Source: an uncultured Chlorobiales bacterium (GTDB taxonomy: Bacteria > Bacteroidota > Chlorobiia > Chlorobiales > Chlorobiaceae). From it: DNA of 64,000 nt. The position numbers and the translations under genes were made by a program. The DNA lies in assembly GCA_903929135.1 (NCBI GenBank), contig CAIYTH010000032.1, positions 42,001 to 106,000 of the forward strand. The letters run 5' to 3'. The notes under the pieces were generated by a model. The model did no database searches. It was given only the letters and a program-made list of their open reading frames with translations, and had not been told where the DNA came from. Positions 1-9,476 of this stretch are shown in pieces. Every line of letters begins with the position of its first letter. Position 1 is the first letter of the stretch.

Positions 1-75
1 GCAATCCGGCCGTTTTTACGGAAGATGGGAATGAGGAACGGTCACCGGGAAAAAAAAGCGTTCGGAGAGAGGGCT

Positions 76-684
76 TCAATCGCCCGCAACGGTCCTCTTC
101 TGCCTCATGCAGTTACCGAAAGGCATCTCGGACGGAATGCATTTGAACTTCCTGTGGGCGTATTCGGTGTAGTGGTTCAGGCCGGTCAGAGGTCGGTTCG
201 TATCCGTGAACTGGCATGCAGCATCGAGAATCGCATGTTTGTTGAATGGAATGTGGATCGCCCTTGCTGCGCCACTGCTGATCCTCTGCCTGAGAGCATT
301 CGGCCAGTAATCCGACAGTGCTGACGGATCGGCGACCGCCTTGTAGTCCGCATATGCAAGGACAAGGGGAAGGTTGTAGGTGTCCACCGCCTCCTCGATT
401 TCGAAGGAAAGCAGGCTGCCGCTCTTCTTCGTCTCCTCGCTCAGGATCACCAGGATGTTCCGGGAAGCTGCGAGATGCTCCCTGATCCTGGTTGCAAGAG
501 CAGCCCTGAGGCTCGATTTCCTGACGGCATAAATCTTGTTCTGCCTGTCAACATATCGGACATCGAAGGAGTTTTGCTCGGCTGCCCAACGCTGAATGGT
601 CGCGCAGAACCTGAAATCGGATTGTGCTGAGTCCTTCTGGCATAGTTCGTCGAATGCGATATACGTACCTTTTCCAGAATCCAT
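76..684 (-). CDS. TIR-like domain protein (Thoeris ThsB-like)
   Basis: The protein has 202 residues and is essentially one domain. The order is a beta strand (TYIAFDE, 7-13), a helix rich in charged residues, NIYAVRKSS near 50-58, the strand ILVILSEET (77-85), and SGSLLSFEIEEAV (88-100). The last segment matches the alphaC region of TIR and TIR-like (DUF1863/MTH538) folds, where E95 would be the catalytic glutamate. In the family these domains hydrolyse or cyclise NAD, and in Thoeris phage defence ThsB makes a signal that activates ThsA. Only the domain assignment is seen here. The gene is transcribed out of the window, so a partner downstream cannot be checked. No transmembrane segment or signal peptide is visible. 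The last 50 residues are not recognised. It could instead be an orphan TIR-like toxin or effector. Confidence 0.72.
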   Translation of the reverse strand: MDSGKGTYIAFDELCQKDSAQSDFRFCATIQRWAAEQNSFDVRYVDRQNKIYAVRKSSLRAALATRIREHLAASRNILVILSEETKKSGSLLSFEIEEAVDTYNLPLVLAYADYKAVADPSALSDYWPNALRQRISSGAARAIHIPFNKHAILDAACQFTDTNRPLTGLNHYTEYAHRKFKCIPSEMPFGNCMRQKRTVAGD

Positions 685-1152
685 GGTTCAATCCAGATTG
701 ATGTTCGATATGATGCAGTGTAGTGCGAAACGGATCACGCCTCGCAAGAGATGATGAGCCGGCATGCCTCCATGGAGAATGGCAGGAAGTGGCCATCTGG
801 CTTTCGGTCAAGATAGGTAATTATAGAGCAATCTCCTGCAATCGGCAAGAACGTCAACGAAAATAATGCGTTTTACTTACATACCAGTGAAGACCCGTCA
901 TTCACCGTCATGGATTCGTCATCGATGCATAATCTCAACGGATATTTCCCTATGATTGCAAAGGCACGGGATGTAGTATCCAAGTAGTTGATGCCGATGG
1001 GCATATTTACAGCCTTCGCGCCTCTTGCCGCCTATCGGTCAAAAGCGTAGTTTACCGTACATTCTTCCCGAATAAGTTCCGGGGCGACAGGTTCAGGACG
1101 ATGATTGCGCACCCCATACGAGTCTCTTGAAAGGCAGGAAACATATCTCCCC
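685..1152. other. Intergenic region between divergent genes
   Basis: The region separates the leftward TIR-like gene from the rightward histidine kinase and so must hold both promoters. Its middle (about 830-960) is more AT-rich than the flanks. I see no convincing paired -35/-10 boxes, RNA gene or repeat. Short reading frames here are shadows. Confidence 0.5.
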
Positions 1153-4100
1153 ATGCCCGTCAAACGGAAACAGATTCCCTTGGGCAACCGACAGCTCGAC
1201 GGCCCGCTTCTCGGGCTTTTCGAATCGGTGTCTGACCCGGTAATCCTGATCGATGCAGAAGGTACGATTCTTGATGTCAACCCCCCCTTCATGGAGTTGT
1301 ATTCAGGACATTCTCGCCATCCCGTCGGATCCAGCGCCTTCATATCAGGCAACCCGGAAGATGGTGTCCCTGAAATTGCCCCGGGACTGCAGCAGAAAGT
1401 CGACGAAGCACTCCACACAGGCAAAGCCGTCTCGTTCGAAAGGAAATCGAACAAAGCCAGACGTCGCTATACCGTAGTTCCAGTCCTCTCATCCACCCCT
1501 TCCCGACCATGCCTGCTCGTCATTATAAGCCCGGAAGATGTGCCGGATGGCCTGATCGACATCACTTGCCCCCTTTCGATTGCCGAACAAAAACCTGCTG
1601 AAGATGGGCTCATCACGAACAAACAGCGCTTGACCCACGCTCTTGAGGCTGCCGGAGCCGGAATCTGGGAATGGAACCTGGAAAGCGGCAAGAATATCTG
1701 GTCTGATGAACTCTGGGCGCTCTGTGGCCTGACAAAAGGCGAAAAAGAACCGTCGTTCAATCTCTGGGAGAACACCATTCATCCTGAGGATCGCGAAAGG
1801 GTCGCCAGGTCCATCGGTGAAACCGCCCGACAGCAGCTTGACGTCAACATCGAATTCCGGGTCCTCCACCCTGACGGAAGCGTCAGATGGCTCTACTCCA
1901 GGGGCAAACCCCTGAGGGACGACTCAGGCAAGGCGATCTGCTACATCGGAACGATCATCGATATCTCCGACCGTAAACAGGCAGAAGAAAAACTCACGGA
2001 GATCCAGAAACGCCTCGATTTCGCCCTTGAAAACAGCCATATCGGCTGTTGGGAACTCGATATGCATTCGTTCTCGCTGTCCCGCACAGCCGAACTGGAC
2101 CGTATTTTCGGACATGAAACTCCGTTGCCAGAGTGGACCTATCAAATACTTCTTGAGCATATCCTGCCTGAAGATCGTGCGTCAGTTGACCGCCAGTTCA
2201 GGAGCGCCACATCATCATTGCAGAATCAGGGCTATGAATACCGAATCCGTCGTCCGGACGGCACCATTCGCTGGATCTGGTCGACTGCAGGTTTTCAGCA
2301 TGACAATACAGGCCGGCCGCACCGCCTCACCGGCATCGTACAGGATATCACTGAAAAGCAGCAGATGCTGGAATCGCTGCAGAAAAGCGAAGCCGAATAC
2401 CGGTCACTGTTTGACAACATGCCCAAGGGCATCTGCTATTGCCAGGTCATCTACGACGAGGATGCGCTGCCGATCGATTTCATCCACCTGAACGTGAATG
2501 CCTCCTTTGAAAAGCTGACCGGGCTGAAGGAGATCATCGGCAAGCGTATCACCGAAATCTTTCCGGGCATAAGGGAGGACGATGACGATTTTTTCATGAG
2601 GCATTGCCGGGTGGCCGAAACAGGAGTCACAGAACATTTCGAGTATTTCTTCTCGTCGCTCCGGCAATGGGTTGCGGTTTCGGTTTCAAGTGCCGAAAAG
2701 GGCTACTTCGTCGCAGTCGTGGATATCATTACCGAGCAGAAAGAGGCTGCCCGGATGATTGAACAGGGCAAAGCCAAACTTGATGCCGCCTTGTCCAGCA
2801 TGAGCGATGCCATCTTCTTTTCCGACTCCGAAGGAAACTTCATCGATTTCAACGAAGCTTTTGCAACGTTCCACAAATTCAGCAGCAAGGCGGAGTGCGC
2901 GAAACAACTTTCGGATTATCATCGCTTTCTCGACGTCTTCATGATGGACGGCACGCTGGCGCCCCTTGAGAACTGGGCTGTCCCAAGGGCGCTCAGGGGC
3001 GAAATCGCGACCAACGCCGAATACATCCTGCAACGGAAGGATACCGGAGATATCTGGGTGGGCAGCTACGGCTTCGCACCCATCCGCGACAATGAGGGAA
3101 GCATCGTCGGCTCCATCGTCACTGCCCACGACATCACCGAAAAGAAACGGGCGGAAATGACGCTCCGGGAAAGCGAACTGAAATTCAGGAACATCTTCGA
3201 CCACTCTCCAGTCGCCATCAGCATCGAAGAGATACTTACCGGACGGATCATCGATGTCAATACCTCTTGGCAGCGCCTTTTCGGATACCCGAAAAATGAG
3301 GTGCTCGGAAGAGCGCCGGCGGATATCGGGCTCCTCTATGAAAACATGCAGCACGAAAAGATTGTCGAGGCGCTCAACGCGGAGGGCCATCTCATCAACA
3401 TGGCCATTCAGATGCGGAGGAAATCCGGAGAGATCATCGACAGCCTCTGCTCCGCTGAGTTCATGACGCTTGACGGATCTCCCTGCATTCTGCTGATGGC
3501 GACCGATGTCACCGAAAGCAACAAGGCTGCCGTAGAGAGCGAGAAACTGCAGGGCCAGTTGCAGCAGGCCCAGAAAATGGAGCTGGTCGGACAGCTCGCC
3601 GGGGGCATCGCCCACGACTTCAATAACGTACTGGCAGCCATTCTCGGGCATGCGGAGCTGCTCATCGACCAGATCACCGAAAGTCACCCGTTTCATGAAA
3701 ACCTCGAAACCATCCGCAAATCGGCCGTGCGTTCTGCGCAAATGATCCACCAGCTTCTCGCGTTTGCCCGCAAGCAGGTCATGGTTCCGCAATCTCTCGA
3801 ACTCAACGATTCGATCGAAAGCATCTACCCGATGCTCAGGTCTCTTATCAGGGAAAACATCCGTCTCGACTGGCATCCGGACGGCAAACGATCCAGGATC
3901 AGCATCGACCCCTCGCAGATCGACCAGATCGTCACCAACCTCCTGGTCAATGCACGCGACGCAATCATCGGGAACGGCGTCATCACCATCGAGACCGGAT
4001 CGCTGAGTGTCGATGCCACCGACTGCGTCAGCGGTCACATCTGCCATACCCCTGGCAGCTATGCCCGGCTCTCTGTCCACGATACGGGATGCGGCATCGA

Positions 4101-4707
4101 TCAGCAGGTGCTGCCTCATATCTTCGAGCCCTATTTCACCACCAAGGAGGTAGGCAAAGGATCCGGGCTCGGTCTGTCTACGGTTTACGGCATCGTGAAG
4201 CAGAATAACGGATACATCGACTGCCACACTTCACCACAGCAGGGCACCACCTTCGACATCTTTCTCCCGACGCTTTTCGAAGCCGGTTCGACCGAAACTG
4301 CGGATGAATCGGTCGCCACAATCGAAGAAACCCGAAAAACGGTGCTTATCGTCGAAGATGAACCTGAAATACTCAAGCTGACCAAACATGTCCTCGAAAA
4401 AAGCGGCTATAAGGTCATGGCAACCTCCAGCTCCGAAGCGGCCCTGGATATCGCCCGTAAATGCCATGGAAACATCGATCTTCTGGTCACCGACATCATG
4501 ATGCCGTCAATGAACGGCATAGAGTTATGCGAGAGGCTCGTCGGGAACGATCCGAAGCTGAAAGTCCTGTTCATGACCGGATACGCCGAGGAGATGATAG
4601 ACTTTCACGACATGCTGAAAACCGGAATCAACTACATACAGAAACCATTCACCTTCAGCGATTTCAACCGTGCCGTCAAACGCTTGCTGGACAATCCTCC
4701 AGGTTAA
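1153..4707 (+). CDS. Six-PAS hybrid sensor histidine kinase with receiver domain
   Basis: About 1184 residues with no transmembrane segment, so a cytoplasmic sensor. It has six PAS-type modules at roughly 20-95, 160-275, 288-400, 410-525, 535-660 and 665-790; the second and third carry the typical W-x-W and RRPDGTIRW-type motifs of the PAS_3 fold. A HisKA region follows, with H821 in GGIAHDFNN. The HATPase has its N box near 924 (NLLVNARDAI), DTGCGI near 976 and GKGSGLGLS near 1001. A C-terminal receiver (1060-1175) has acidic residues in VEDE and phospho-acceptor D1114 in VTDIMMP. It should autophosphorylate and pass phosphate to its own receiver, probably on to an unlinked Hpt or regulator. 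The signal is unknown; redox, light or oxygen would be usual for PAS arrays. A TTG 48 bases upstream is an alternative start; neither has a strong Shine-Dalgarno. It appears monocistronic. Confidence 0.9.
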   Translation: MPVKRKQIPLGNRQLDGPLLGLFESVSDPVILIDAEGTILDVNPPFMELYSGHSRHPVGSSAFISGNPEDGVPEIAPGLQQKVDEALHTGKAVSFERKSNKARRRYTVVPVLSSTPSRPCLLVIISPEDVPDGLIDITCPLSIAEQKPAEDGLITNKQRLTHALEAAGAGIWEWNLESGKNIWSDELWALCGLTKGEKEPSFNLWENTIHPEDRERVARSIGETARQQLDVNIEFRVLHPDGSVRWLYSRGKPLRDDSGKAICYIGTIIDISDRKQAEEKLTEIQKRLDFALENSHIGCWELDMHSFSLSRTAELDRIFGHETPLPEWTYQILLEHILPEDRASVDRQFRSATSSLQNQGYEYRIRRPDGTIRWIWSTAGFQHDNTGRPHRLTGIVQDITEKQQMLESLQKSEAEYRSLFDNMPKGICYCQVIYDEDALPIDFIHLNVNASFEKLTGLKEIIGKRITEIFPGIREDDDDFFMRHCRVAETGVTEHFEYFFSSLRQWVAVSVSSAEKGYFVAVVDIITEQKEAARMIEQGKAKLDAALSSMSDAIFFSDSEGNFIDFNEAFATFHKFSSKAECAKQLSDYHRFLDVFMMDGTLAPLENWAVPRALRGEIATNAEYILQRKDTGDIWVGSYGFAPIRDNEGSIVGSIVTAHDITEKKRAEMTLRESELKFRNIFDHSPVAISIEEILTGRIIDVNTSWQRLFGYPKNEVLGRAPADIGLLYENMQHEKIVEALNAEGHLINMAIQMRRKSGEIIDSLCSAEFMTLDGSPCILLMATDVTESNKAAVESEKLQGQLQQAQKMELVGQLAGGIAHDFNNVLAAILGHAELLIDQITESHPFHENLETIRKSAVRSAQMIHQLLAFARKQVMVPQSLELNDSIESIYPMLRSLIRENIRLDWHPDGKRSRISIDPSQIDQIVTNLLVNARDAIIGNGVITIETGSLSVDATDCVSGHICHTPGSYARLSVHDTGCGIDQQVLPHIFEPYFTTKEVGKGSGLGLSTVYGIVKQNNGYIDCHTSPQQGTTFDIFLPTLFEAGSTETADESVATIEETRKTVLIVEDEPEILKLTKHVLEKSGYKVMATSSSEAALDIARKCHGNIDLLVTDIMMPSMNGIELCERLVGNDPKLKVLFMTGYAEEMIDFHDMLKTGINYIQKPFTFSDFNRAVKRLLDNPPG

Positions 4708-5035
4708 TGCCGGGTTGCCGGCCCTCTCTGCTCCGAAGTGATGGAACAGACCGAGAGGGCCGTCTGCATCCAACGCCTCCTGAATCCGCAGCATAACCTC
4801 TGTCAGGTGATTTCCTCCTGCCTGATCCTGCCCAGTTCATCCCATGAATTCAGATCCCTCTGCAGCATCGGACGCCAGAACGTTTTACCTGCAACGGAGG
4901 AGGGCAATCACATACTCCTTCCGGTCAGGAGGGTTAACGGCAGGGGAACGACTTACGAAGACTTTCGTTATATTATGTAACGGCACAAGCTGATCCGGGA
5001 ACCCCGGTTTCATGCTCTTGCATGCCAACTGAATC
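4708..5035. other. Intergenic region
   Basis: Apart from the hairpin at its left end there is no supported feature. The small reading frames crossing it lack initiation signals and family resemblance. It should carry the promoter of the flavoprotein gene, but no clear boxes stand out. Confidence 0.45.
4720..4761 (+). terminator. Possible terminator hairpin after the histidine kinase gene
   Basis: The perfect 9-bp inverted repeat GGCCCTCTC / GAGAGGGCC has a 24-base loop and lies 13 bases after the kinase stop codon. No T-run follows, so any intrinsic termination would be weak. Confidence 0.35.
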
Positions 5036-8000
5036 ATGTGTACCCAAACCATACCTATGACGATCAATAAAGAGCTTGACGCCGTGCGTACCGAGTCTGC
5101 CGCACGGCGAGAGATACCCTACAACTATACATCTGCCGGTGACCGCCAGGCCATATCGTTCATCCTTGGCGACCAGGTCCTGAAGCAGCTTGATGAACTG
5201 CGTGATATCCGTGTGACCGGCCGTTCTGCCCGATTGCTGATGCAGATCCTGGGCGATATCCTGATCCACGGCCGCAACGCCTATCTCTTCCAGGAGCTGA
5301 TCGATTCGGTGCCCCGCCGGGTGAGGATCTTCGATTATGCACGCAAGGACCTCGAAACCATCGTATCGTCAGCCAACGGTGAACCGAGGGTCATGGCTAT
5401 CGTCGAGACATTGAGGGCCAAGCTGGAAAAGCTCCGGGCCGAAATCGAGATGATCCCGGAATATCGGCGGAAGATCAAGCGTGAACTGGCCCCGATCGTC
5501 GGGGCAAAGAACGTGCTTTTCGATCCCTTTTCGCTTGTGGCGCATGCTACCGACGCAACAGACTGGCGACTCTACCTCCCCGTTGCCGTCGTGACTCCCG
5601 ACGAGGAGTCGCAGGTTGCGCCGCTGATCGGGGCCATCGCCAGACTCGGCCTGAGGGTCATCCCGCGCGGCGCCGGTACCGGGCTTACGGGCGGGGCCGT
5701 TCCGCTGCGCTCGGACTGCATCATCATCAATACGGAAAAGCTGAACCACATCCGCGGAATACAGCATCACATGTTCCACCTGCGCGACGGTCATTCCGTA
5801 TCCGCTGCGGTGATCGAAGTGGAAGCGGGAGTCATCACCGAGGCCGCCATGCATCACGCCGACGAGCACGGCCTGGTGTTCGCAACCGACCCGACGAGCG
5901 AATGGGCCTGCACCATCGGAGGCAACATCTCTGAAAATGCCGGCGGCAAGATGGCCGTCCAGTGGGGAACCTGCATCGACAACCTCCTGGAATGGCGCAT
6001 CGCCATGCCGGGAGGCAAACTTTGGACTGTTCGACGAACCGACCACCAGCTTCGCAAGATCCTGCCCGAGGACACGGTAACCTACGAAGTGCTGGACCAG
6101 CACGGAGCTCCTCTGAAGCGGATCACGCTTCGCGGAACTGAAATCCGCAAGCAGGGCCTCTGGAAGGATATCACGAACAAGGCGCTCGGCGGTGTTCCCG
6201 GCCTGCAGAAGGAGGGCACCGACGGCGTTATCACCTCGGCCACCTTCGTGCTCTACCCGAAGTACGAGGAGAAGCGTACGCTTTGCCTCGAGTTCTTCGG
6301 TCCTGACATGGATGAGGCGAGCCGCGTGATCGTCGAACTGTCGAAGTCGTTCCCGTACCAGAACGTCGAGCACGAGACGCTTCTCGCGCTTGAACATTTC
6401 GACGACGAATACATCCGGGCAATCGACTACAAGGTAAAGGCCACCAGGCCCCAGACACCGAAAGCGGTACTGCTGATCGACATCGCCGGCCACGCTCCGG
6501 AAGAGGTCGAAGCCGGTGTCGAACGTGTGCGGGACCTGCTTGAAAAGCATCCGAACACACTGATGTTCGAGGCTCGCGACGATGCTGAGGCAACCGTTTT
6601 CTGGGCCGACCGCAAGAAGCTCGGTGCGATCGCGAAGCGCACCAATGCGTTCAAGCTCAACGAGGACATCGTGATCCCCATTGAACAGCTGGCCGTTTTC
6701 GCACGATTCATCGACGAATTGAACATCGAGGAGGAGCGGCATTCGCAGGGCCTTTACATCGAACGGATCGAATCGATCCTGCACGCGAGCAGCAAGAGGG
6801 AGAGCCTGTCGCCCTTTGAAGCCAAAATACCGGCTGGGCTGGGCCTTTGCGACCTGATCCGTAAAAGGCTGCAAACAGCCGATCCGCTGCTGCTGCGCTC
6901 GTTGACGCTGCAGCAGGAGTTCCGCACCGAACTCGCCGAACTGTTCCGGGGCTACCCGAAGACCCTCGACACGATCGAAAAGGCTTATCAGTATGTTCGC
7001 GATCGCCGCATCGTTCTTGCGACACACATGCATGCCGGTGACGGCAACGTTCATGTGAACGTACCGGTGTTGTCGAACGACCGTCCGATGCTTGACCGGG
7101 CGAACCTGGTGATCGACAAGGTGATGGAAAGAGTGATCTCGCTGGGAGGCGTCGTGTCCGGCGAGCACGGCATCGGTGTGACGAAGCTCAAGTACATGGA
7201 CCGGGAACGCATCGAGGAGCTGTCGGCCTACCGGCGTGAAGTTGATCCCGACGGCATCATGAACCCGGGCAAGCTGGAGGATTACGAGGCACTGAACCAT
7301 ATCTTCACCCCGTCGTTCAACCTCCTGGAGCTGGAAGCACACATCCTGAAAAGGGGAAAACTGGAAGAACTCTCGAAGAGGGTCGACTTCTGCATCCGGT
7401 GCGGCAAATGCAAGCCGGACTGCTGCGTCTACTATCCTGCCCGCGGCATGTTCTACCATCCCCGGAACAAGAACCTGGCCATCGGTTCACTCATCGAGGC
7501 GCTTCTTTATGACGCACAGCGTGAACGGTCGACAGACTTCGAGCTGCTGCAGTGGCTCGAGGAGGTGGCTGACCACTGCACGATCTGCCACAAGTGCCTG
7601 AAACCCTGCCCGGTGGACATCGATACGGGAGAAGTCTCGATCCTCGAACGGGAAATCCTTGTCGCGCGCGGCATCAAAAACTCGCCGGCGATCACGAACC
7701 TGACCCTGAAATATCTTGAGAACCGCTCCCCCTTCTTCAACCGCATGTTCAGGAACACGGTTGTGAGGCTCGGTGGTGCCGTACAGCGGGCAGGCACGAA
7801 GCTGACCGCCCCGATACAGTCCACGGAGGACGCCCAGGCCATCCCGCCCCTGCGCCTCCTGCGGTCTGCGGTGCCGGCGGTTCCGGAAAAGACACTGCGC
7901 GACCTCCTGCCGGACTGCGATGACGACCAGGTGCTTGTCTTCGAGCCTTCTGATGCCGAAGCAACCTCTACCGTCTTCTACTTCCCCGGTTGCGGTTCAG

Positions 8001-8719
8001 AACGGCTGCATTCGTCGATCTCAATGGCCGCGATCCACATCCTGCTCGAAACCGGCACACGAGTGATTCTTCCACCTCCGTTCCTTTGCTGCGGCTTCCC
8101 GGCACACGTGAACGCCAAGAGCGACCAGTACTCATCAATCGTGCTGAGAAACACGGTGATGTTCAGCCAGATCCGTGAGATGTTCTCCTACCTCGACATC
8201 GACGCCTGCGTGATCTCCTGCGGTACTTGCCGTGAAGGACTCGAGAGCATTGAAACCGGCAAGCTGTTCGGTGAAAAAATCATGGACGTATCGCGTTACG
8301 CCTACGAAAAGGGCCTGCGTGTGGAAGGCAACACCCCCGGTTATCTGTACCATGCACCTTGCCACGACTCGCTTTCAGGAAAGGCATGCGACCTCCTTCG
8401 GGATGTCGGAGGATTCGCGACGGTAAAGGAAGTGCCCCACTGCTGCTCGGAAGCAGGGACGCTCTCCCTGTCGAGGCCGGACATCACCGATTCGATGCTG
8501 CACCGCAAGCGCGATGCCCTGAAGGAGGCCATCGCTCACGGGGCGCCTGTCACGATCCTGACCAACTGCCCCTCGTGCGTTCAGGGGCTTGGCCGCAACC
8601 GGGACATGGGGGTCGAAGCAAAGCACATTGCCGTTGTTCTCGCAGAGAAGTGTTCCGGTCCCGACTGGATGGACCTGTTCATCGCCCAGGCCGCCCGGGC
8701 CACCGCCATGATCTTCTGA
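5036..8719 (+). CDS. FAD-linked oxidase / Fe-S / CCG-domain fusion, D-lactate dehydrogenase-like (DUF3683 type)
   Basis: A 1227-residue fusion. An N-terminal region (about 1-150, DUF3683-like) precedes an FAD_binding_4 domain starting near 180, with RGAGTGLTGGAVPL and WACTIGGNISENAGG. The GlcD/Dld C-terminal domain follows, with HAGDGNVHVNV near 665, SGEHGIGVTKL near 710 and DPDGIMNPGKL. Two ferredoxin-like 4Fe-4S motifs come next (CIRCGKCKPDC near 785, CTICHKCLKPCP near 847). Two CCG half-motifs end it: PGCGSERLH with FLCCGFP after 980, and APCHDSLSG with CCSEAGT after 1105. In this family a 2-hydroxy acid such as D-lactate or glycolate is oxidised at FAD and electrons leave through the Fe-S and CCG domains. 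In other bacteria these parts are separate subunits (GlcD/E/F, LldE/F). The substrate is inferred. ATG at 5057 is an alternative start. An intrinsic terminator follows directly. Confidence 0.88.
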   Translation: MCTQTIPMTINKELDAVRTESAARREIPYNYTSAGDRQAISFILGDQVLKQLDELRDIRVTGRSARLLMQILGDILIHGRNAYLFQELIDSVPRRVRIFDYARKDLETIVSSANGEPRVMAIVETLRAKLEKLRAEIEMIPEYRRKIKRELAPIVGAKNVLFDPFSLVAHATDATDWRLYLPVAVVTPDEESQVAPLIGAIARLGLRVIPRGAGTGLTGGAVPLRSDCIIINTEKLNHIRGIQHHMFHLRDGHSVSAAVIEVEAGVITEAAMHHADEHGLVFATDPTSEWACTIGGNISENAGGKMAVQWGTCIDNLLEWRIAMPGGKLWTVRRTDHQLRKILPEDTVTYEVLDQHGAPLKRITLRGTEIRKQGLWKDITNKALGGVPGLQKEGTDGVITSATFVLYPKYEEKRTLCLEFFGPDMDEASRVIVELSKSFPYQNVEHETLLALEHFDDEYIRAIDYKVKATRPQTPKAVLLIDIAGHAPEEVEAGVERVRDLLEKHPNTLMFEARDDAEATVFWADRKKLGAIAKRTNAFKLNEDIVIPIEQLAVFARFIDELNIEEERHSQGLYIERIESILHASSKRESLSPFEAKIPAGLGLCDLIRKRLQTADPLLLRSLTLQQEFRTELAELFRGYPKTLDTIEKAYQYVRDRRIVLATHMHAGDGNVHVNVPVLSNDRPMLDRANLVIDKVMERVISLGGVVSGEHGIGVTKLKYMDRERIEELSAYRREVDPDGIMNPGKLEDYEALNHIFTPSFNLLELEAHILKRGKLEELSKRVDFCIRCGKCKPDCCVYYPARGMFYHPRNKNLAIGSLIEALLYDAQRERSTDFELLQWLEEVADHCTICHKCLKPCPVDIDTGEVSILEREILVARGIKNSPAITNLTLKYLENRSPFFNRMFRNTVVRLGGAVQRAGTKLTAPIQSTEDAQAIPPLRLLRSAVPAVPEKTLRDLLPDCDDDQVLVFEPSDAEATSTVFYFPGCGSERLHSSISMAAIHILLETGTRVILPPPFLCCGFPAHVNAKSDQYSSIVLRNTVMFSQIREMFSYLDIDACVISCGTCREGLESIETGKLFGEKIMDVSRYAYEKGLRVEGNTPGYLYHAPCHDSLSGKACDLLRDVGGFATVKEVPHCCSEAGTLSLSRPDITDSMLHRKRDALKEAIAHGAPVTILTNCPSCVQGLGRNRDMGVEAKHIAVVLAEKCSGPDWMDLFIAQAARATAMIF

Positions 8720-8739
8720 TTTCGCCCCTCAGGATGAAC

Positions 8740-8770
8740 GAAAAAACCGCCCTCGAAAGGCGGTTTTTTC
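8740..8770. terminator. Bidirectional intrinsic terminator
   Basis: A GC stem (ACCGCC / GGCGGT) is extended by A6/T6 tracts on both sides with a 7-base loop. It lies 20 bases after the flavoprotein stop codon and has T-runs in both directions, so it can also stop leftward transcription from bfr. Confidence 0.85.
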
Positions 8771-8791
8771 ATTTCTCCTTTTTGCCCACAT

Positions 8792-8893
8792 CCCCGGGCT
8801 GAAGCCCGGGGCAATTGATGACAATTTCAGGAACGAGTGTCCGTCGGGTTAAAACCCTCCTGAATGTGAGAGGGCTGAAGCCCGGGGCCCGGG
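8792..8893. repeat. Cluster of short GGGCTGAAGCCC-type palindromes
   Basis: CCCCGGGCTGAAGCCCGGGG (8792-8811), GGGTTAAAACCC (8846-8857) and GGGCTGAAGCCC again (8872-8883), the last continuing into CCCGGGGCCCGGG, are spaced in the gap behind bfr. The middle unit is itself flanked by TTCAGGA (8826-8832) and TCCTGAA (8858-8864), so the cluster can fold into a larger cruciform. It resembles REP-type extragenic palindromes. Confidence 0.6.
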
Positions 8894-8902
8894 TATGCTT
8901 GC

Positions 8903-9370
8903 TCAATCGAGCTGCTCGACCAGATAAATCTGCAAGCCCATCTGCCCGATCTGATCGAGTTGTGCCTCGATCCAGTCGATATGGGCCTCCTCGTCCCTGA
9001 GAATCGACTCGAGAATTTCCCTGGTACCGTTGTCACCCAGCTCCACAGCGAGCTTGATACCGTCATTGTAGGACGCTATCGCGTCGGTCTCGGATGCATG
9101 ATCGTTGCGATGCTGGGCGTCTACCGCAGCTCCGATGCTGACCTTCTTGAGATTGCTGACAACAGGAATTCCTTCGAGAAAAAGGATGCGCGAAATCAGC
9201 TTCTCGGCATGCCGCATTTCATCGATAGCCCTTTTTTCCTCAGCTTTGTGCAGCTTTTCATACCCCCAGTTGTCGCACATTTCCGAATGCACCATGTACT
9301 GGTTGATGGCTGTCAGTTCATCCGAAAGCAGGTCATTGAGCTTGTCGATGATTTTCTGATGTCCTTTCAT
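8903..9370 (-). CDS. bfr: Bacterioferritin
   Basis: 155 residues, the usual family length, starting MKGHQKIIDKLNDLL as bacterioferritins do. It forms a 24-mer shell that oxidises Fe(II) at a dinuclear centre and stores iron. Ferroxidase ligands visible are E18 (DELTAINQY), E51 and H54 (IDEMRHAE), and the EILRDEEAHIDW-type helix with E and H near 127-130. M52 is the residue that binds haem between subunits in the family, so this is a haem-binding Bfr rather than a plain ferritin. It is the downstream neighbour of the SDR gene with a 106-base gap and is followed by palindromes and the bidirectional terminator. No Fur-type box was recognised. Confidence 0.95.
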   Translation of the reverse strand: MKGHQKIIDKLNDLLSDELTAINQYMVHSEMCDNWGYEKLHKAEEKRAIDEMRHAEKLISRILFLEGIPVVSNLKKVSIGAAVDAQHRNDHASETDAIASYNDGIKLAVELGDNGTREILESILRDEEAHIDWIEAQLDQIGQMGLQIYLVEQLD

Positions 9371-9476
9371 CTTGTTCTCCCGATATGGTTGACGATTGAT
9401 CGTTACACTTGACGTTCAGTTGCTAGGACAATAACAGGCCTCAGGGCATTTCTGTTCCTTGAACCGGTCAGAATGA

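Noticed and set aside
2686..4227. 513-codon minus-strand frame
   Set aside because: Antisense to the histidine kinase, whose PAS, HisKA and HATPase motifs are unambiguous; GC-rich third positions create such frames.
5369..7459. 696-codon minus-strand frame
   Set aside because: Antisense to the FAD-linked oxidase; no protein family resemblance.
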